Assembly: GCA_002335605.1 (NCBI GenBank)
Contig: BEDY01000001.1
Coordinates: 3,286,001 to 3,350,000 of the forward strand
DNA: 64,000 nt
Direction: 5' to 3'
Source: Prillingera fragicola
Taxonomy: Eukaryota; Basidiomycota; Tremellomycetes; Trichosporonales; Trichosporonaceae
Below the pieces are notes generated by a model that worked only from the letters and a program-made list of their open reading frames with translations, was not told the DNA's origin and ran no database searches. Shown here in pieces: positions 23,690 through 36,158 of the stretch. Position numbers and translations under genes: made by a program. How positions within the stretch are numbered: position 1 is the stretch's first letter; each line of letters starts with the position of its first letter.

Positions 23690-26600
23690 CTATGGCATGG
23701 CCACCTTCTGCTCACCATCAAACTGACCTGTCGCAATCGCCGCCAGGCCCAATTCAAACCAGTCCTCCTGCCTCTTGGTCCACGCGCGACCCCTCATGCG
23801 GATGGACATGGCTGCCGCAAACTGCTCGCGGAGCCGCTTCAACGCAAGCGCGGACTTCGGGTCCACCTTGAACCTGATCTTGCGGTCGATCTGCATCGAG
23901 GATGCGTAGAGCTGGTAGGTGTAAGCTGAGTTAGACGCTCAAAACAAACCTTTGTGTCCACAACGTCGCCGCAAAGTAGGGTGAGTGCTCGGTCATCAAC
24001 AGGCCCAGTCTCCCAAGCGTACAGCTTCTTGGACTGCATTAGGTTGAAATAGACCAGGTGGCTCGAGTCAAACTCGCTCTTGGGCAGCTTGAAGTTGATA
24101 GAGCTGGGGTGCTACGAGTTCAGCAGAACTTCAAGTGCAACACTCACAATGGCCACGGGCTGCTGGCTCGAGATGGTGCGCATGCCTCCAGAGGGATCCA
24201 AAGTCAAGATTTTAGGATACAGGCCAGATGCCAGCGCTGCACCAAGAATCTCGGCATTGCCCGCGTTCGTGTTAAGCTCAGGCGGAACCGTGACAAAACG
24301 TGTACGGAAGCCTCGACTGTACCTCGCCCTGCCTATGTCAGATTATCACACCACAAGTTGCTTACTTTGCGATTTCTTGCCTCTGGGCGGGCGTTGATTC
24401 TACGAATGCGGAATCCACGAGGTAGCTGAAGATCAGCACAGAGATACAGCAAGGCTACTCACGCGAGCAACTGCTGACGCAGTTCTTCAATCTGTTGCAA
24501 GTTTTGATGCGACACGAAGTTGCGCTTGCAAAACTTGCGAACAAAGTTGACGTCGTCTGAGGCCCGACGCCAGCTTTCAAACACATTGACAATGGTCAAA
24601 AAGTCGCTGTTGCCCACGGCAAAGCTCTTCTTGGCAGCGTCCGCCTGCGTCTCAAAGCCAAAGGGAGTCACGAAGGGGCTCTTCGAGTTGAGCGTGGCGG
24701 CAATGGTCAAAGCAGGATCCAAACATTTGAAAAGGGCAGCTGCCAGGAGAAACTTGCCCAGATGCACATCCATGGGCAGCTTGCTGAGCAGTCGGCCCAT
24801 CGGTGTAATGTCCTCGTTGGCTGACAATGCCTTGACCTCCACTAGAGCCTGTACCGCTCGCTGAATGTTGGTCGACGATGGGGGGTCGAGCGCCCGCATG
24901 AGCACTTCCTCGACTGTATCACCCATTTTAATTTTGAGAATCTTTATCCGCAAGGCAAGATCCTGCAGGGAGAGACGAAGCATCTCCGGGATGGGGTGCT
25001 CGGCGAGCTGCGTGTCGTGGCGCGCTTTGGAAAACAAGTGGAAGGCGAGTCCCTCCTGAACACGACCTGCACGTCCGCGGCGCTGCTTGGCGTTGCTGCG
25101 AGCAATGTACGTTTCAACAAGGCGAGAGAGCTGGCGCTTCTCATCATACCTTAAAGTCAGCGCGCTGCATTGACGAATGGTCCTACCTCATCTCTCGTTG
25201 CTTGCCAGAGTCAATGACACATGTCACATCCGGAATTGTCACACCTGTCTCGGCAATGTTGGTTGCTGAAAGTCAGCATTGTTTTTACAACATACCCACA
25301 AATGACAATCTTGCGCACACCCTTGGGAGGAATCTGGAAGACCGCACTCTGGCCCTCAGAGCTAATGGTCGAGTGCAGCGGATAAACGACAAAGTCCCCC
25401 GAGCCAAACTTGGGATGGGTCTGTAGTTCGTCGTTCAGCTTGCGAATCTCAGCCAGACCAGGCATAAAGACGAGGGTGGCGGCCGAGTAGGTCACAAGTC
25501 CCGGGTCTTCGAAACAAATGCGCTCCAGAAGGCGAACAATAAGATCATATGGAATTTTGCGCGAGTCGAGCAGGTTTACGGTTGACACGGTACGTGCCGA
25601 GTATCGAGAAGCTGCCAGCTTTGTGGGATCGGAGGCTTTGTTTTCGTCTCCAGACGATTCACCGTCATCGACAGCATCCTCTGCCCACTCGAGTTGCTTG
25701 GTGTTCGACTTTTTGTTGCGGTCCCAAACTGCATATGGCGAGCTCTCGTCAATATGCCAGCCAGCAAGCTCCACCGCATCCTCGAGATAGTTGACGTTGA
25801 CGGGGAAGGTGCGACCTGGAACGGTCATGGCAGGACAGCCTCCAAAGAAGGCTGAAATCTTCTCCGCATCAACTGTGGCGGACATGAGAACGACCTTGAT
25901 GTCCTTGCGCGCAGCCAACAGCTCTTTGAGAACTATGAGTAAAAAGTCGGACTCAATAGATCGCTCGTGGACTTCATCCACAATAATGTGGGTGACCTCG
26001 TCAAAGGCTGTAGTTCCCTTAGAGCCCGAGCCGCCTTCAAGCATACGAAGCGCAATACCGTTCGTCACAAAGGCTAGCCTGGTACTAGCCGAGATCTTGG
26101 ACTCGAGCCGAATCGAGTAACCCACCAGTGACGAGTTGCCTCCCATGGCGCCAGGAGCGTCGCCCAACTCGACCGAGACACGTTGGGCCAGAGAGATTGC
26201 GCTGATTCGGCGAGGCTCGGTAACAAAGATTTTGCAAGGGCGTCCCTTGGAGAGCTGGTCCTCAAGAATGAACGAGGGCAGCTGCGTTGATTTACCACAA
26301 CCCGTCTCTCCCGAGAACACCAGGACCTGAGAGGAGTCCAGTGCCGCAATAATATCATCCCGGAAGGGAGCAATGGGAAGAGTGTCCCTGTCGCGCTTCA
26401 TCTTCTGATACGCGGCCGAAGCAACTCGAGATTCGTATGCCACTTGCAGGCCCTCGTTGAACGGTGGGGTCTGGGGTCGCGAAGGGGCGGCAGTCACTGG
26501 CGCCGATGTCGCTGTGCTTCTTGGTACCGTCTCACCCGTAGATGGCAAATTGGCTTTCAACTTTTGATCCACAAGAGTCTTGACCTTCTTCCACAACTGC

Positions 26601-28519
26601 CGCTTTTCCATATTCTCGGTCTCCTTCCTGGCAGCCTCAAGCTCGTCCCAGAGTTCACGATAGGCCGGAGGAAGAGTGCGCCAATTGATCCCGGTAATGT
26701 CCCCAGCGGCAGACAGCTCATTGAGAGCAAGCGTAGAGACGTAATTCTCAGCCTCCTCAACGCTGTCACAGGCAAGATCCTCCATTCGCCAGACCCGACG
26801 TTTCTTGGAAGGCCAGCGCACTTCCAACCCGGCCCGGGCGATGCGGGCATTGCTGGAGAGTCGAGCATAGGATATGGCAGGGGGAGGAGTGAGCCTTGAC
26901 AAGGCGGTACGCAGCAGAGCCTTGGCTGTGTTACCGGTGAACGAAAACTGCTTGGGAATCGGCATGGAGCGAACAGCGACACTCGTGTTGCTCGTCTCGA
27001 CCTGGGTTTCAGAACCCTCAGCCGGTTCATCGAGCATGTTGCCAAACAATCCACCTTCCTCATCGTCACTGACAGCTTCTGAAGCAGGTACAGTCTCGCT
27101 GGGAGTTTCCGCAAGAGATGGCGATGCCGAGGGACCCACCGAAGACTGCTTGAGCTTCGCTTCCAAGGCGTCCATCTCGTGGCGAGACTTGAGAGCCTTG
27201 AACAATACGTCTGGGCGGTGAGTTATATTCGGCTTGTGCCCCAGAAGTACTCGCCTGCGTCCTTGCGACTGAACATGTACTCCTTCTCCACCTTTGAAAT
27301 CTTGCTCTTCAGCTTGACCATCTCAGGCGTCTCAAGCACGACCCCCGACCCCTTGCCCTTCTTGCCTTTGCCCTTTACGGCCCCAGCGGCAATTTTTAGC
27401 AAGTGGAGCTCCAGCGAGAGCTTTGCCCATGTCTCATTGGCCTTGTTGAAGTTCGGATCGTCCTCATCGTCTGAGTCTGAATCGGAACTGGCAGAGTCCT
27501 GAGCCTGGAAGAGCGACACAGGTTGCGACGGTTGAGCAGGCGTCGAAGTCCCAGTGACACTATCTGTGACCGGTGCTGTACTCGCCTCGTTGAGCGCTTC
27601 AACTGGCGTGACGTCGAACAGAGGAGCAGGCTGATCCTCCTCCTGTACAGCTGAATCTGAATGTTCAGCCAAACTGCCATGTGTTGTTCACTCACCTGTG
27701 GCAGCCGGCTGGGCGAAAGCGCCAAGTTGCCGACACTCGTCCTCGCTCAAGTGAAGCCACATCTGCACATTAGCAGTCTTCTTTGTACTGGGTCACTCAC
27801 CCATTCCACAGCCTCCGTCCACCCGTCTCCCTCTTTCAGTCCAGCGAGAATGCACTGGTCTATGCGCTCCTCCGTGAAACCAAGCTGCGCAAGCACTTGG
27901 AATGCGACGTAGATGCGCAGCAGCGCTTTATCGCTGTTGCCCTGTGATCCCTCCTGCTCCAACCCTCTGATTTCAGTACCCTCAGATTCATCAGAGTCTT
28001 CCAAGGCATAGCGCAGCGCTTGGTCGCGCAGCTTCTCGTTGATCACGAGACGAGGAAAGGTGGAGGCGAAGCGAGTATCAAATTCGATGAGCTAGAGGTG
28101 TCAGCCGCCACGGCTTGCACTAACACGTACCTTGATAACGCGCGAGACCTCTTTCTCGCCCTTTTCTTGCAGTCGGTCAACTAGGGCTTGATATGCTGCG
28201 ATATCGACGGCCTGCTCGGTGTCCCAGGAGTCATCGCCGTCCTGCGGCTTATTCTCGGTCGGTGTTGCGTTGGTATCCCAGGAGGCGCCTTCCGACTTGG
28301 ATGGATCTGTACCATTGGCAGCTGCCTCCTTCTCTGCCTGCTCTTTAGAAGCGGCTTCCTTGGCCGCTTTGGCAGCAGCTTCCTCCTCTTTCGCCTTTTT
28401 GCTTGGAACAGATGTCGTAGCAAAGCCTCGCTGAACTGCTGTGGGCAGGTCAACTTCAGCACAACTAGCGATCGTGCGCTGTGAGACGTACGCTTAATTG
28501 AAAGTTTCTTCTTGCCCAT
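23690..28519 (-). CDS. DEVH-box RNA helicase, DHX29/YLR419W type
   Basis: A large multi-exon helicase of about 1,400 aa related to yeast YLR419W and metazoan DHX29/DHX57, proteins linked to ribosomal scanning. The N-terminus reads MGKKKLSIKPVQRGFATT across the first intron, typical of this group. A UBA-like helical region follows (LAQLGFTEERIDQCI, then EAVEWMWLHLSEDECRQL), then an acidic Ser/Asp stretch. The helicase core has motif I GETGCGKSTQLPSF, Ia EPRRISAISLAQRV, II VDEVHERSIESDF, III SATVDAEK and VI QRRGRAGRVQEG. HA2 (winged-helix region, SLQDLALRIK and later) and an OB-fold C-terminal domain ending in KVAMP complete the protein. The assigned start is the ATG at 28519; an in-frame ATG at 28594 would add 25 residues. 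Boundaries of the roughly twelve introns were only partly checked. Confidence 0.9.
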
Positions 28520-28904
28520 GCTGAGCAAGACTGTTGGACCAGGTGAGTACAAGACGACACGAGTTGGCGAGGTAGGTAGGTAGCTAGCAGCCATGGTTGG
28601 TCCTGGGCAGACGGCTTGTGCCGGACTGTATGGAGCCCCACATTTTGCGTCAATTCACGCAACATGGCTGGCCGCGATCGGCTGTGGGCTCTGGCATGAC
28701 AAACCGCGTCTTACTTGCTGCCTAAGCCTTTCGCCACCAGCACCTTATACCCCGGTACAGCCTAGCAGCTCCTTAATCAGCTCTTCACAACTTGCAATGT
28801 CGTCCATCTGAGTAGGTCGTCTGCCTCGCCATCGCTCCTAGGTCGTTCTTGCACCATTACTGCTCGTCTCGCCACCGGTTCTTGAGTCACTTACTCGTCC
28901 CTCC
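28520..28904. promoter_or_regulatory. Divergent promoter, helicase / PWWP-like gene
   Basis: A 385-bp region between divergent start codons. It is C/T-rich toward the plus-strand gene. No named site was identified. Confidence 0.4.
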
Positions 28905-30651
28905 ATGCCCAAGCGCAAGTCGGCCCCCGGCGAACTGGCCGTCGCTCCGACTCCATCACTCGCTTCTTTCGATGCTGCCCTTGACATGCTCGCATGCGAG
29001 ACGTTTAGTCATCTGCAATCCCTGGCCGTCAAGTTTGAATCTGCTGCAGGTGTCAAGCTCAATGATGGTGTCGTTAAGCACCGATGGGAGGAAGCCGCCA
29101 ACCGGTACTGGCTGATGAAGAGCCTGGATGATTTGAGTTGCAACTCGGCGGCAAAGCAAACAATAAACGGATATGGGACGGACAGCCCGGGCGAGGTCTC
29201 AATGGTCGATGGCGATGAGGTGGCAAATGGCCGTGACCGAGGTGCGTTTCCATCAACATGCCGAAAACTGTCAACTCATTCCTATTACAGATGGCTCCTA
29301 TGAGCGGCCCATGCCATCATCTCATCACCCTGGCGCAGTAATGGCATTTGGCCTGGATTCCGACGAGGAGCAGCAATGGCGGCGGTGGAGCCCCCGCATC
29401 AATGATGTTGTTCTCATCCAACTCGCCAAGGGCGACATCTGGCCAGGCAAGGTTAGACAGGACCCCGGCCGGTGACACTCTGCTAATGCTTTGCAGATAA
29501 TTGACAAGCGCATATTCTTCCAAGGACGAACCATGCCCCGGGGCAACCACTTCTTCCCCGTTCGCATTTACAACGACGAGCTCGAGCCGTATGTGGACTG
29601 ACCGCAATCTGTTGTCGTAGGGCTGACGCGCGGCAGAACTGTGACTGTTAAGGCGCGACTGCTTCCATTCAATCTTCGTCCTACGCCACCATTGATGGCG
29701 TCTACAGCGCTCATCAGCGCGTATAATCATGCCGCCAATCCAACCTCTTTTGACATGCACGCGAGCAACCGGGAGGTCGCTGCCGCGCATGCTCGCACTC
29801 ACCCCGGTGTGGGTGACGACGAAGGCATGTCAAGGATCAAGGCCGAGAAGGAGCAGTGGAAAAAGTTTGTCAACTGGCTCATGGACGAGCGACGAGTGGA
29901 GAAGCTCAGGGCACTGTGCGAGGAGCGTGAGAGACGACTCAAGGCGGTCACACGCTCTAGTGCCACCGACTATGAGGGTAGCGGCAGCCTCGAGGACGCC
30001 ACCGACCCAAATCCTCGCAAACGGCGAGTCACAATGTCCGTCGGCCCTTTTACCTACAAGGACTCGAAGACGATTGAGAAAATGGACGGCGATGCCAACG
30101 ACCGTGGTGGCATATTTCGCATTACCTCACTCAACTCGTCTCCCTCCACGACGGCCGTTCCATCAGCGGCCAGTTCTCGCGCGGGGACCCCGATGGCGTC
30201 CTACATTCGTCCAGCACTGTCAGCGTCATATCGCTCCAGCTCGCCGCGGCGAACAGATCGTCGCCGCAACGGCAGCCTGTTCACGGGCCTAGGCGAGTTC
30301 AGCCCTCGAGCCCGCGGGGGTACATACACGCCCCCACGCGTGCTACCTTCAGGAGACGAGACAGCGCCGTACAATTCGCCCAGCCCTGCTCCTTCTCTGA
30401 AAAGCTTTGACTTTGTCAGCCCACTGGGGCCGGTAAAGTTTGCCAAGCCAATTGACGACGATGTGCAGATGGTGCCACGCACTGGCGGCACGGGGACGAG
30501 TCTGGAGGCTGTCCAAGAGGAAAAGGAGGAGGAAGGGTGGACGGTTGTGAGGTCTCGCAGCCGCGCGAAGCGTGCTGGGTCTGCACCGTGTGAGACGGCG
30601 ACAGAAGCGGCTCCCAGGATGGGGGGGTCGAGTGATGACTCGGTCTTGTGA
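28905..30651 (+). CDS. PWWP-like domain protein
   Basis: A predicted nuclear protein of 534 aa from four exons (introns 29242-29290, 29452-29496 and 29589-29636). The recognisable part is a PWWP-like beta-barrel entry, NDVVLIQLAKGDIWPGK followed by IIDKRIFFQGRTMPRG and FFPVRIYNDELEP; here the signature tetrapeptide is replaced by IWPG. PWWP domains bind methylated histone H3 nucleosomes and DNA, so a chromatin role is likely but inferred. Downstream is a helical Lys/Glu/Arg-rich region (EKEQWKKFVNWLMDERR) of the type that often follows PWWP domains, then a long Ser/Pro/Arg-rich disordered tail with a KRRV basic cluster. It converges with MCM7, with 158 bp between stop codons. Confidence 0.7.
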
Positions 30652-30809
30652 GACTCGCCTATCTGTAGTATTATATGACATACCCTTTCCACGCTAGTCT
30701 CTCGGGCTCAGCTGGGAATCTGAATATGACGTGCATGTGGACCTAAAATACAGCTGCGGCCGCTGCTACGGGTATACTACCAATCTAACGAACAACATGG
30801 TGAAGAACT

Positions 30810-33446
30810 CTACTCGTCTGCGTCGACAAAGCGAACCCGAGTGCCGTTGGCAGTACGGACAAGAACACCCATGTTCTCATACTCTGTCAGCGTGTCGATG
30901 AGCTGATTCTCCGTGAAGCCCTTGGCGAGGACACGAGCGCGGACCTCGCTGAGCGCAAGCTCGTGCAGCTCGTCATCGTCCTCGGACTCAAAGTCATCGT
31001 CATCACCGCCGGCACGGGCGCGAGCACGACGGCGAGCCGCATCGCCACGACCAGACGCCATGTCCTTGACGATACGGAAGATCTTACTGGTGTCGGTCGT
31101 GTCCTCAACGCCACGGGCATGGTGCTCATATAGAGAGGCCTTGGACACATCCATCAGACGCAATGCCTCGTCCACGTCACCCTGGCCAACGACACTGTCC
31201 ATGCGGAGACGAGCCAATGCCTGGGAAAGACGCAGGACGCCAAGTAGCGTACGCGCCGACACGTAGGAAAAGCTCTTGTCCTCGGCCTCGTCCTCCTTCT
31301 GCTGCTTGCGCATCTGGACATAGGACGAGACAATGTACTCGCTCATTGTTGGAGGCACAATGGGGCGGATCTTTCGGCATGCGGCAATGTAATGGCGCAT
31401 AAGCGTGGGCTCGATAGGCTCAAAGTCGAGCTCGGGGGCGGCGCTGTGCATGTGCACGTAGGTAACGTGCTGAGCGAGGCGCTCATCGTCTTCGCGCGAC
31501 GGCGTGTCGAGGATCAGGAACAGAACGTCGAAACGTGACAAGAGGGCAGCGGGGAGGTTGATGTTCTCCACGGGAGACACCTTGGGGTTGTACCGGCCGT
31601 AGAGAGGGTTGGCAGCTGCCAGAATAGAAGTACGGGCATTCAAAGTAGTGGTGATGCCAGCCTTGGAGATTGAAATGGTTTGCTGCTCCATGACTTCGTG
31701 GATTGCAGTGCGATCGGCTTCGTCCATCTTGTCAAACTCGTCAATGCAGCAGATGCCATTGTCCGCAAGCACCAGTGCTCCTCCTTCTGCGCAATGTCAG
31801 CGATACAGTTGCCATGGCAACGTTTCGTGCACTTACCCAGAACCATCTCGTCCGTAACAGGATCGCGCATAACGGCGGCGGTGAGACCCACACCAGACGA
31901 ACCACGACCGGTAGTGTAGATTCCACGAGGTGCGACCTTGGTAATGTATTTGAGGAGCTGAGATTTGGCCACACCAGGGTCACCCATGAGACAGACGTTG
32001 ATGTCGCCACGAATCTTCATGCCGTCGCCAACCGATTTGGTGACACCTCCAACGAGGAGTAGCAGGAGAGCCTTCTTGACATCCTCATGACCATAAATCT
32101 CAGGAGCAATCGAGTTGGCGAGGCGTGAGTACAGGTTGGCGTCGAGCTGAAGGTCCGCGATAGCAGCCTCAATCTCGGGGGTGAGCTCCATGGCGTGGTA
32201 CTGCTTCTTGAGCTGGTGGACGTGCATGGCCTCAAGGAAGGTGTCCTGCAGAAGACCGGCACGCATGGCACGGAAGCCAGTGTAAGGGGTGGGAAGGAAG
32301 ATGCCCGAAATGTGCACAACGTCTCCAGGGTTGACACTGCGTGTCAAGCTGCCGTAGAGGTGGACCGTCATGGAGCGAGGAATGTGTCCAACGGGGACCT
32401 GGTCCGCCATCTCCTGAATCTTGACCTCCTGGAAAGGTTGGAAGCGGGATGCACGAGTCTGCATGTGAAGCCTGCCGTTCGTCTGGTTGGTCTGGCATGT
32501 CTCGCTGGGGCAGGTCGCAAGAGGGGTGAAAGACTTCTGGGCAACTTCCTGGAAGATCTCATTGCCGCAAGAGTCGCAGGTGTACGCGTTGACAAGAAGC
32601 AGGGGCTTGACCTCAGAAACGCGGGTGACAATACCACGGACAGTGATGAGGTGGCCGAGATTGTTGGCTCGAACAGCGCGCACTGCCATCACCTCGGTCC
32701 GCCGGGGCGGGCGGAAATAGACATTGCTGATTTCGTTAGCTCTCATTTTGTATTGGCAAGTCTCACAATCGGCGCATTAGCTCCGGAGGAAACTTGGACG
32801 CCTGTGACTGGTCGTTCTCGTCGAGCTGAGCGTTCATCTCCTCGCGCTGCTGCATGATAAGGTCGAGCACATCCGCGGTCATGTCGAGCTCGTGATCAGG
32901 CTCGGGCTTGAGCTTGTCGAGCACGTCCGAGAAGAGCTGGATATAACGCCGTGTGTTGTTCAAGATGTTGTGGAGCAGCGAGTGGTCGTTGGAGAACTCT
33001 TGGAGGTTGGCAAGATCCACAACAACCTCGTTTGTTTGGCGGTTGGCGACCTTGCGCATAATGCGCATGTACTTGGCCTTGCTGTGTCCGCTGTCGTCCT
33101 CATCATCCATGCCAAGACCATCCATATCCTCATCGAGGTCGTCGTCACTCTCTTCCTCGGCCTCGGCGTCATCATTATCCGGAATGCCTCGCCTCGAGCG
33201 CGGCTGCTGGACGAACCGTGTCACGAAGTCAGTGATCTGCACTGCGGAATGTCAGCCGTGATTGTATATTCTGGCGCGCCCTCTAGCAAGCATTATGTGA
33301 ATGAGCGACAGTGCCTCAAATACCCACCAATTTCATCCTCGTAGTTGATCTGAAGTGTGTCAGCAGGAGGCAGACCGTGTTGGAGATAATAAACGTACTG
33401 GGATGGTCGCAACTGGAAGCACGCCCACTGTAGCCGAACCTGACAT
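30810..33446 (-). CDS. MCM7: MCM7 replicative helicase subunit
   Basis: A subunit of the MCM2-7 replicative DNA helicase, about 803 aa from five exons (introns 31787-31836, 32727-32766, 33242-33327 and 33350-33398). The N-terminal exon pair gives [18 protein letters not shown] after splicing. An acidic insert of about 40 Asp/Glu residues follows, then the OB fold with zinc-binding cysteines (YTCDSCG and CPSETC). The AAA+ core carries Walker [15 protein letters not shown], Walker [10 protein letters not shown] joined across intron 31787-31836, and the Arg-finger SRFDVLFLI. The C-terminal [15 protein letters not shown] block is characteristic of MCM7 and separates it from other MCMs. A winged-helix tail follows an Arg/Asp-rich linker. 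The start codon is at 33446. The 86-nt intron 33242-33327 is long for this region. Confidence 0.95.
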
Positions 33447-33881
33447 TGCGATTCTGGGTGCGTGAAGAATACACTAAAAGACAAGAGTTCTCCGAGACCT
33501 TTGATGTCGCGATGCGCTTCAGTCGAAGTGGGATGGATGGATGCGAGCAGAAGTGATGATGAACGCCAGAAACGAAAGAGCAACATTCAACCTCAAGGGT
33601 CTCTGTGCTGGCCGAATGGCACAAGATTCACTCAGGCGCGTCAGGCTGCGACGCGTCGACCCTGAATTAAATATAACAAGTTTATTAGTTCCCCCCTTCA
33701 ATGCATCTGCCATTCATCATCTAATGAACCGTAACATCACGAACTCGGTACCGCCTCTGCATGAGAAGCTGGCTACGAAACAGTTGGGGCAGACGGACAC
33801 GCTCGACGTCTATTGCATCGGTCTTGTGCACTAAGAGACCGCTAAGCGTCGACATTCAAAAGATATCACTCTATTCGTCCC
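33447..33881. other. Intergenic, MCM7 upstream / SUP35 downstream
   Basis: A 435-bp stretch between two minus-strand genes, expected to hold the MCM7 promoter and the SUP35 3' UTR. No gene was recognised, and no MCB-type element was confidently picked out by eye. Confidence 0.35.
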
Positions 33882-36158
33882 TTACTTGACCTCAAGCTTG
33901 CCAACATCAGGCATGTTATCGGTCTTGACGTCCTCGATGAGCTTGGTGACCTTGCCAATGGCGCAAGTCCTACCTTGGTCCCTCAAAGAGAAGCGACCAA
34001 GCATCTTGTAGTCCTCCCAACGCTCAATACAGATAGGGGCCGAGGTCTCAATCAGGACGGACACGAGCATACCGACCTTGGCGAACTGGGGAGGCTTCTT
34101 CGACTTGCGCTTGGTCTTCTTGTCGTAGTAGTGGAGCAGAGCCTTGAGAGTGACCTCCTCGGCAAGGGTGTGGACGTGGAGAACACACGAGTAACCAGAG
34201 CAGATAATGTTCTGGGTCTCAATAATGGAAAGGTCGGCCTTGAACTGGGTAACAGCCTTGATGGGCTTTTGAGGCGAAGTGAGAACGAATCCAGGCTGGA
34301 CATCCTCGTCTGTGATGCCACGAAGACGAAGACGAATGTTGTCGCCACAGAATGCCGCGTCCATCTCCTCGGCCGTCTCGGTGTAGATGGCAGCAACCTC
34401 AACCGAGGACTTGTTGGGCATCAGGAGGAGGGTGTCGCCCTTCTTGACGCGACCCGACTCGATCTTGCCCATAACCATCGTTCCCATCTCATTGTACTTT
34501 TCGGAGATGGGCAGCATGAAGGGGGCATTGACATCGCGGTCCAGAATCTGCATGCCGTCAAGGAACTCGAGGAGCGAAGGGCCTTCGTACCAGGGGGCGA
34601 CCTTCTTGTCGACACGCTCCTTCATGTTCTGGCCCATCTGAGCGGAAACGGGAATGAAGGTAAGATCATTCTTGGGGTTGAAGCCAACCGCCTTGAGGAA
34701 AGGCGAAATTTTGCCACAGACCTCGTCGTAACTGGAAACGATCAGCTCTGTCTCGCACGCGGTAACTTACCGTCCCTGGTCCCATTGCACTGTAGAGTCG
34801 TCCATCTTGTTAACAACGACGATGAGCTTGTTGATACCATTGTTCTTGATAAGCATGGCGTGCTCGCGAGTCTGGCCATCACGCTCGAAGCCAGTCTCAA
34901 ACTCGCCCTTACGCGCCGAGAGAACCAGAATGGCAACATCGGCTTGGGCAGCTCCCTGAATCATGTTGGGAACGTAGGTCTTGTGACCGGGAGCGTCGAG
35001 AATGGTGTAGCGACGAACCTCTGATTCGAAGTAGGCGCGACCAACCTCGATAGTCTTGCCCTTGGCACGCTCCTCCTTGTTCTGGTCAAGAGCCCAAGAG
35101 AGGTACCAGGTCTCGCGACCTGCGGCCTTGGCCTCCTGCTCGTACTTCTCCATGGTACGCTTGTCGACAGCGCCAGTGAGGTACATGAGCTGGCCACCCA
35201 TGGTCGACTTGCCGGCATCGACATGACCGGTGAAGATAATGTTGAGATGGCTCTTGACGTTGGGGTCCTCCATCTCAGCACCACCGTACAGGTCGCGCAT
35301 AGCATCGGCTCCGGCAGCGGCCTGCTCCTTGAACACGGCATCGGCGTCGTTCCTGGCAGAGACCTTGGAGAAGTTTGTGGGAGTAGAGGTGCCCGAGGTC
35401 TTGGGGACGGAGGGAGCGGGCGAAGAAGTGGCAGGAGTGGAGGCGGCAGGGGTCTCGGCCTTGACTGCCTTGGGGGCAGGGGCAGTCTTGGGGACCTCGG
35501 CAGCGGCAGGCTTGGGAGCTGCCTCCTCCTTGGGCTGCTCCTCCTTTTTGGCAGCGGGCTCAGCCTTCTTGCCAATCGAGAGTGACGGAGCAGCCTTCGC
35601 GGCACCACCAATGCTCAGCGAGGGAGCGGCCTTGGGAGCACCACCGCCAATGCTGAGCGAAGGAGCGGCCTTGGGCGCGCCGCCACCAATGCTGAGAGAA
35701 GGAGCGGCCTTGGGAGCGCCACCGCCGATGCTCAGCGAAGGAGCGGCCTTGGGAGCGCCACCACCGATGCTCAGCGAAGGAGCGGCCTTGGGAGCACCGC
35801 CACCAATGTTGAGCGAAGGAGCCGGCCTGCCGCCGCCGACGGTAGGCGCCTGGAAGCCTTGCACGGAGCGGTTGGGAGGCTGGTACGCGCGCTGCTGAGG
35901 AGCGCCGCCTTGAGGAGCGTAGCCGTAGCCCTGCTGCTGGTACTGCTGGTAGCCAGCGCCGTAGGCCTGCTGCTGTCCGTAGCCGCCATACTGCTGCTGG
36001 CCGCCATACTGTTGCTGTCCGTAGGCAGCGTACTGGTCGTAAGGCTGCTGCTGTCCGGCCTGCTCCTGACCCGGCTGCTGCTGGGTGCGAGGAACAAACG
36101 ACTGGCCTCCGGGACGGAATTCGAAGGCTCCCGGGTTAAACGGGGGCTGTCCAGACAT
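33882..36158 (-). CDS. SUP35: Translation release factor eRF3
   Basis: The GTPase partner of eRF1 in translation termination, 745 aa from two exons (intron 34732-34770). The N domain (residues 1 to about 110) is prion-like, rich in Gln, Gly and Tyr with YGGQQQYGGY-type repeats, as in yeast Sup35. Seven copies of a 13-residue Ala/Pro/Ser/Leu/Gly unit follow, then a Lys/Glu/Ala/Pro-rich M-type linker. The EF1A-like C domain is complete: G1 GHVDAGKST, G3 DAPGHKTYVPNMI, G4 VVNKMDDS, then the translation-factor beta barrels ending at GKVTKLIEDVKTD. Residues 7-16 (FNPGAFEFRP) fit a PAM2-like motif for poly(A)-binding protein. It shares a short divergent promoter with ARC1. Confidence 0.96.
35572..35822. 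repeat. Seven-copy 39-bp coding repeat in eRF3
   Basis: Tandem units of 39 bp encoding APSLSIGGGAPKA. The first copy (35822 end) has Asn for Ser, four copies are identical in protein, the sixth is shortened by one residue (GGAAKA) and the seventh is truncated at GKK. The third base of several codons differs between copies, so the array is not a single recent duplication. Confidence 0.92.

Noticed and set aside
28520..28594. A 25-residue N-terminal extension of the helicase from the ATG at 28594
   Set aside because: Relatives typically begin with a MGKKK-like sequence; the extension contains splice-like signals and no targeting character.
33975..35024. A 349-codon open frame antisense to SUP35
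   Set aside because: The minus strand encodes the eRF3 GTPase domain without interruption; the antisense frame is a codon-bias shadow.
35572..35822. Regularly spaced direct repeats that could suggest a CRISPR-like array
   Set aside because: The units are contiguous, in frame, without spacers, and encode a peptide repeat within eRF3 in a eukaryotic genome.
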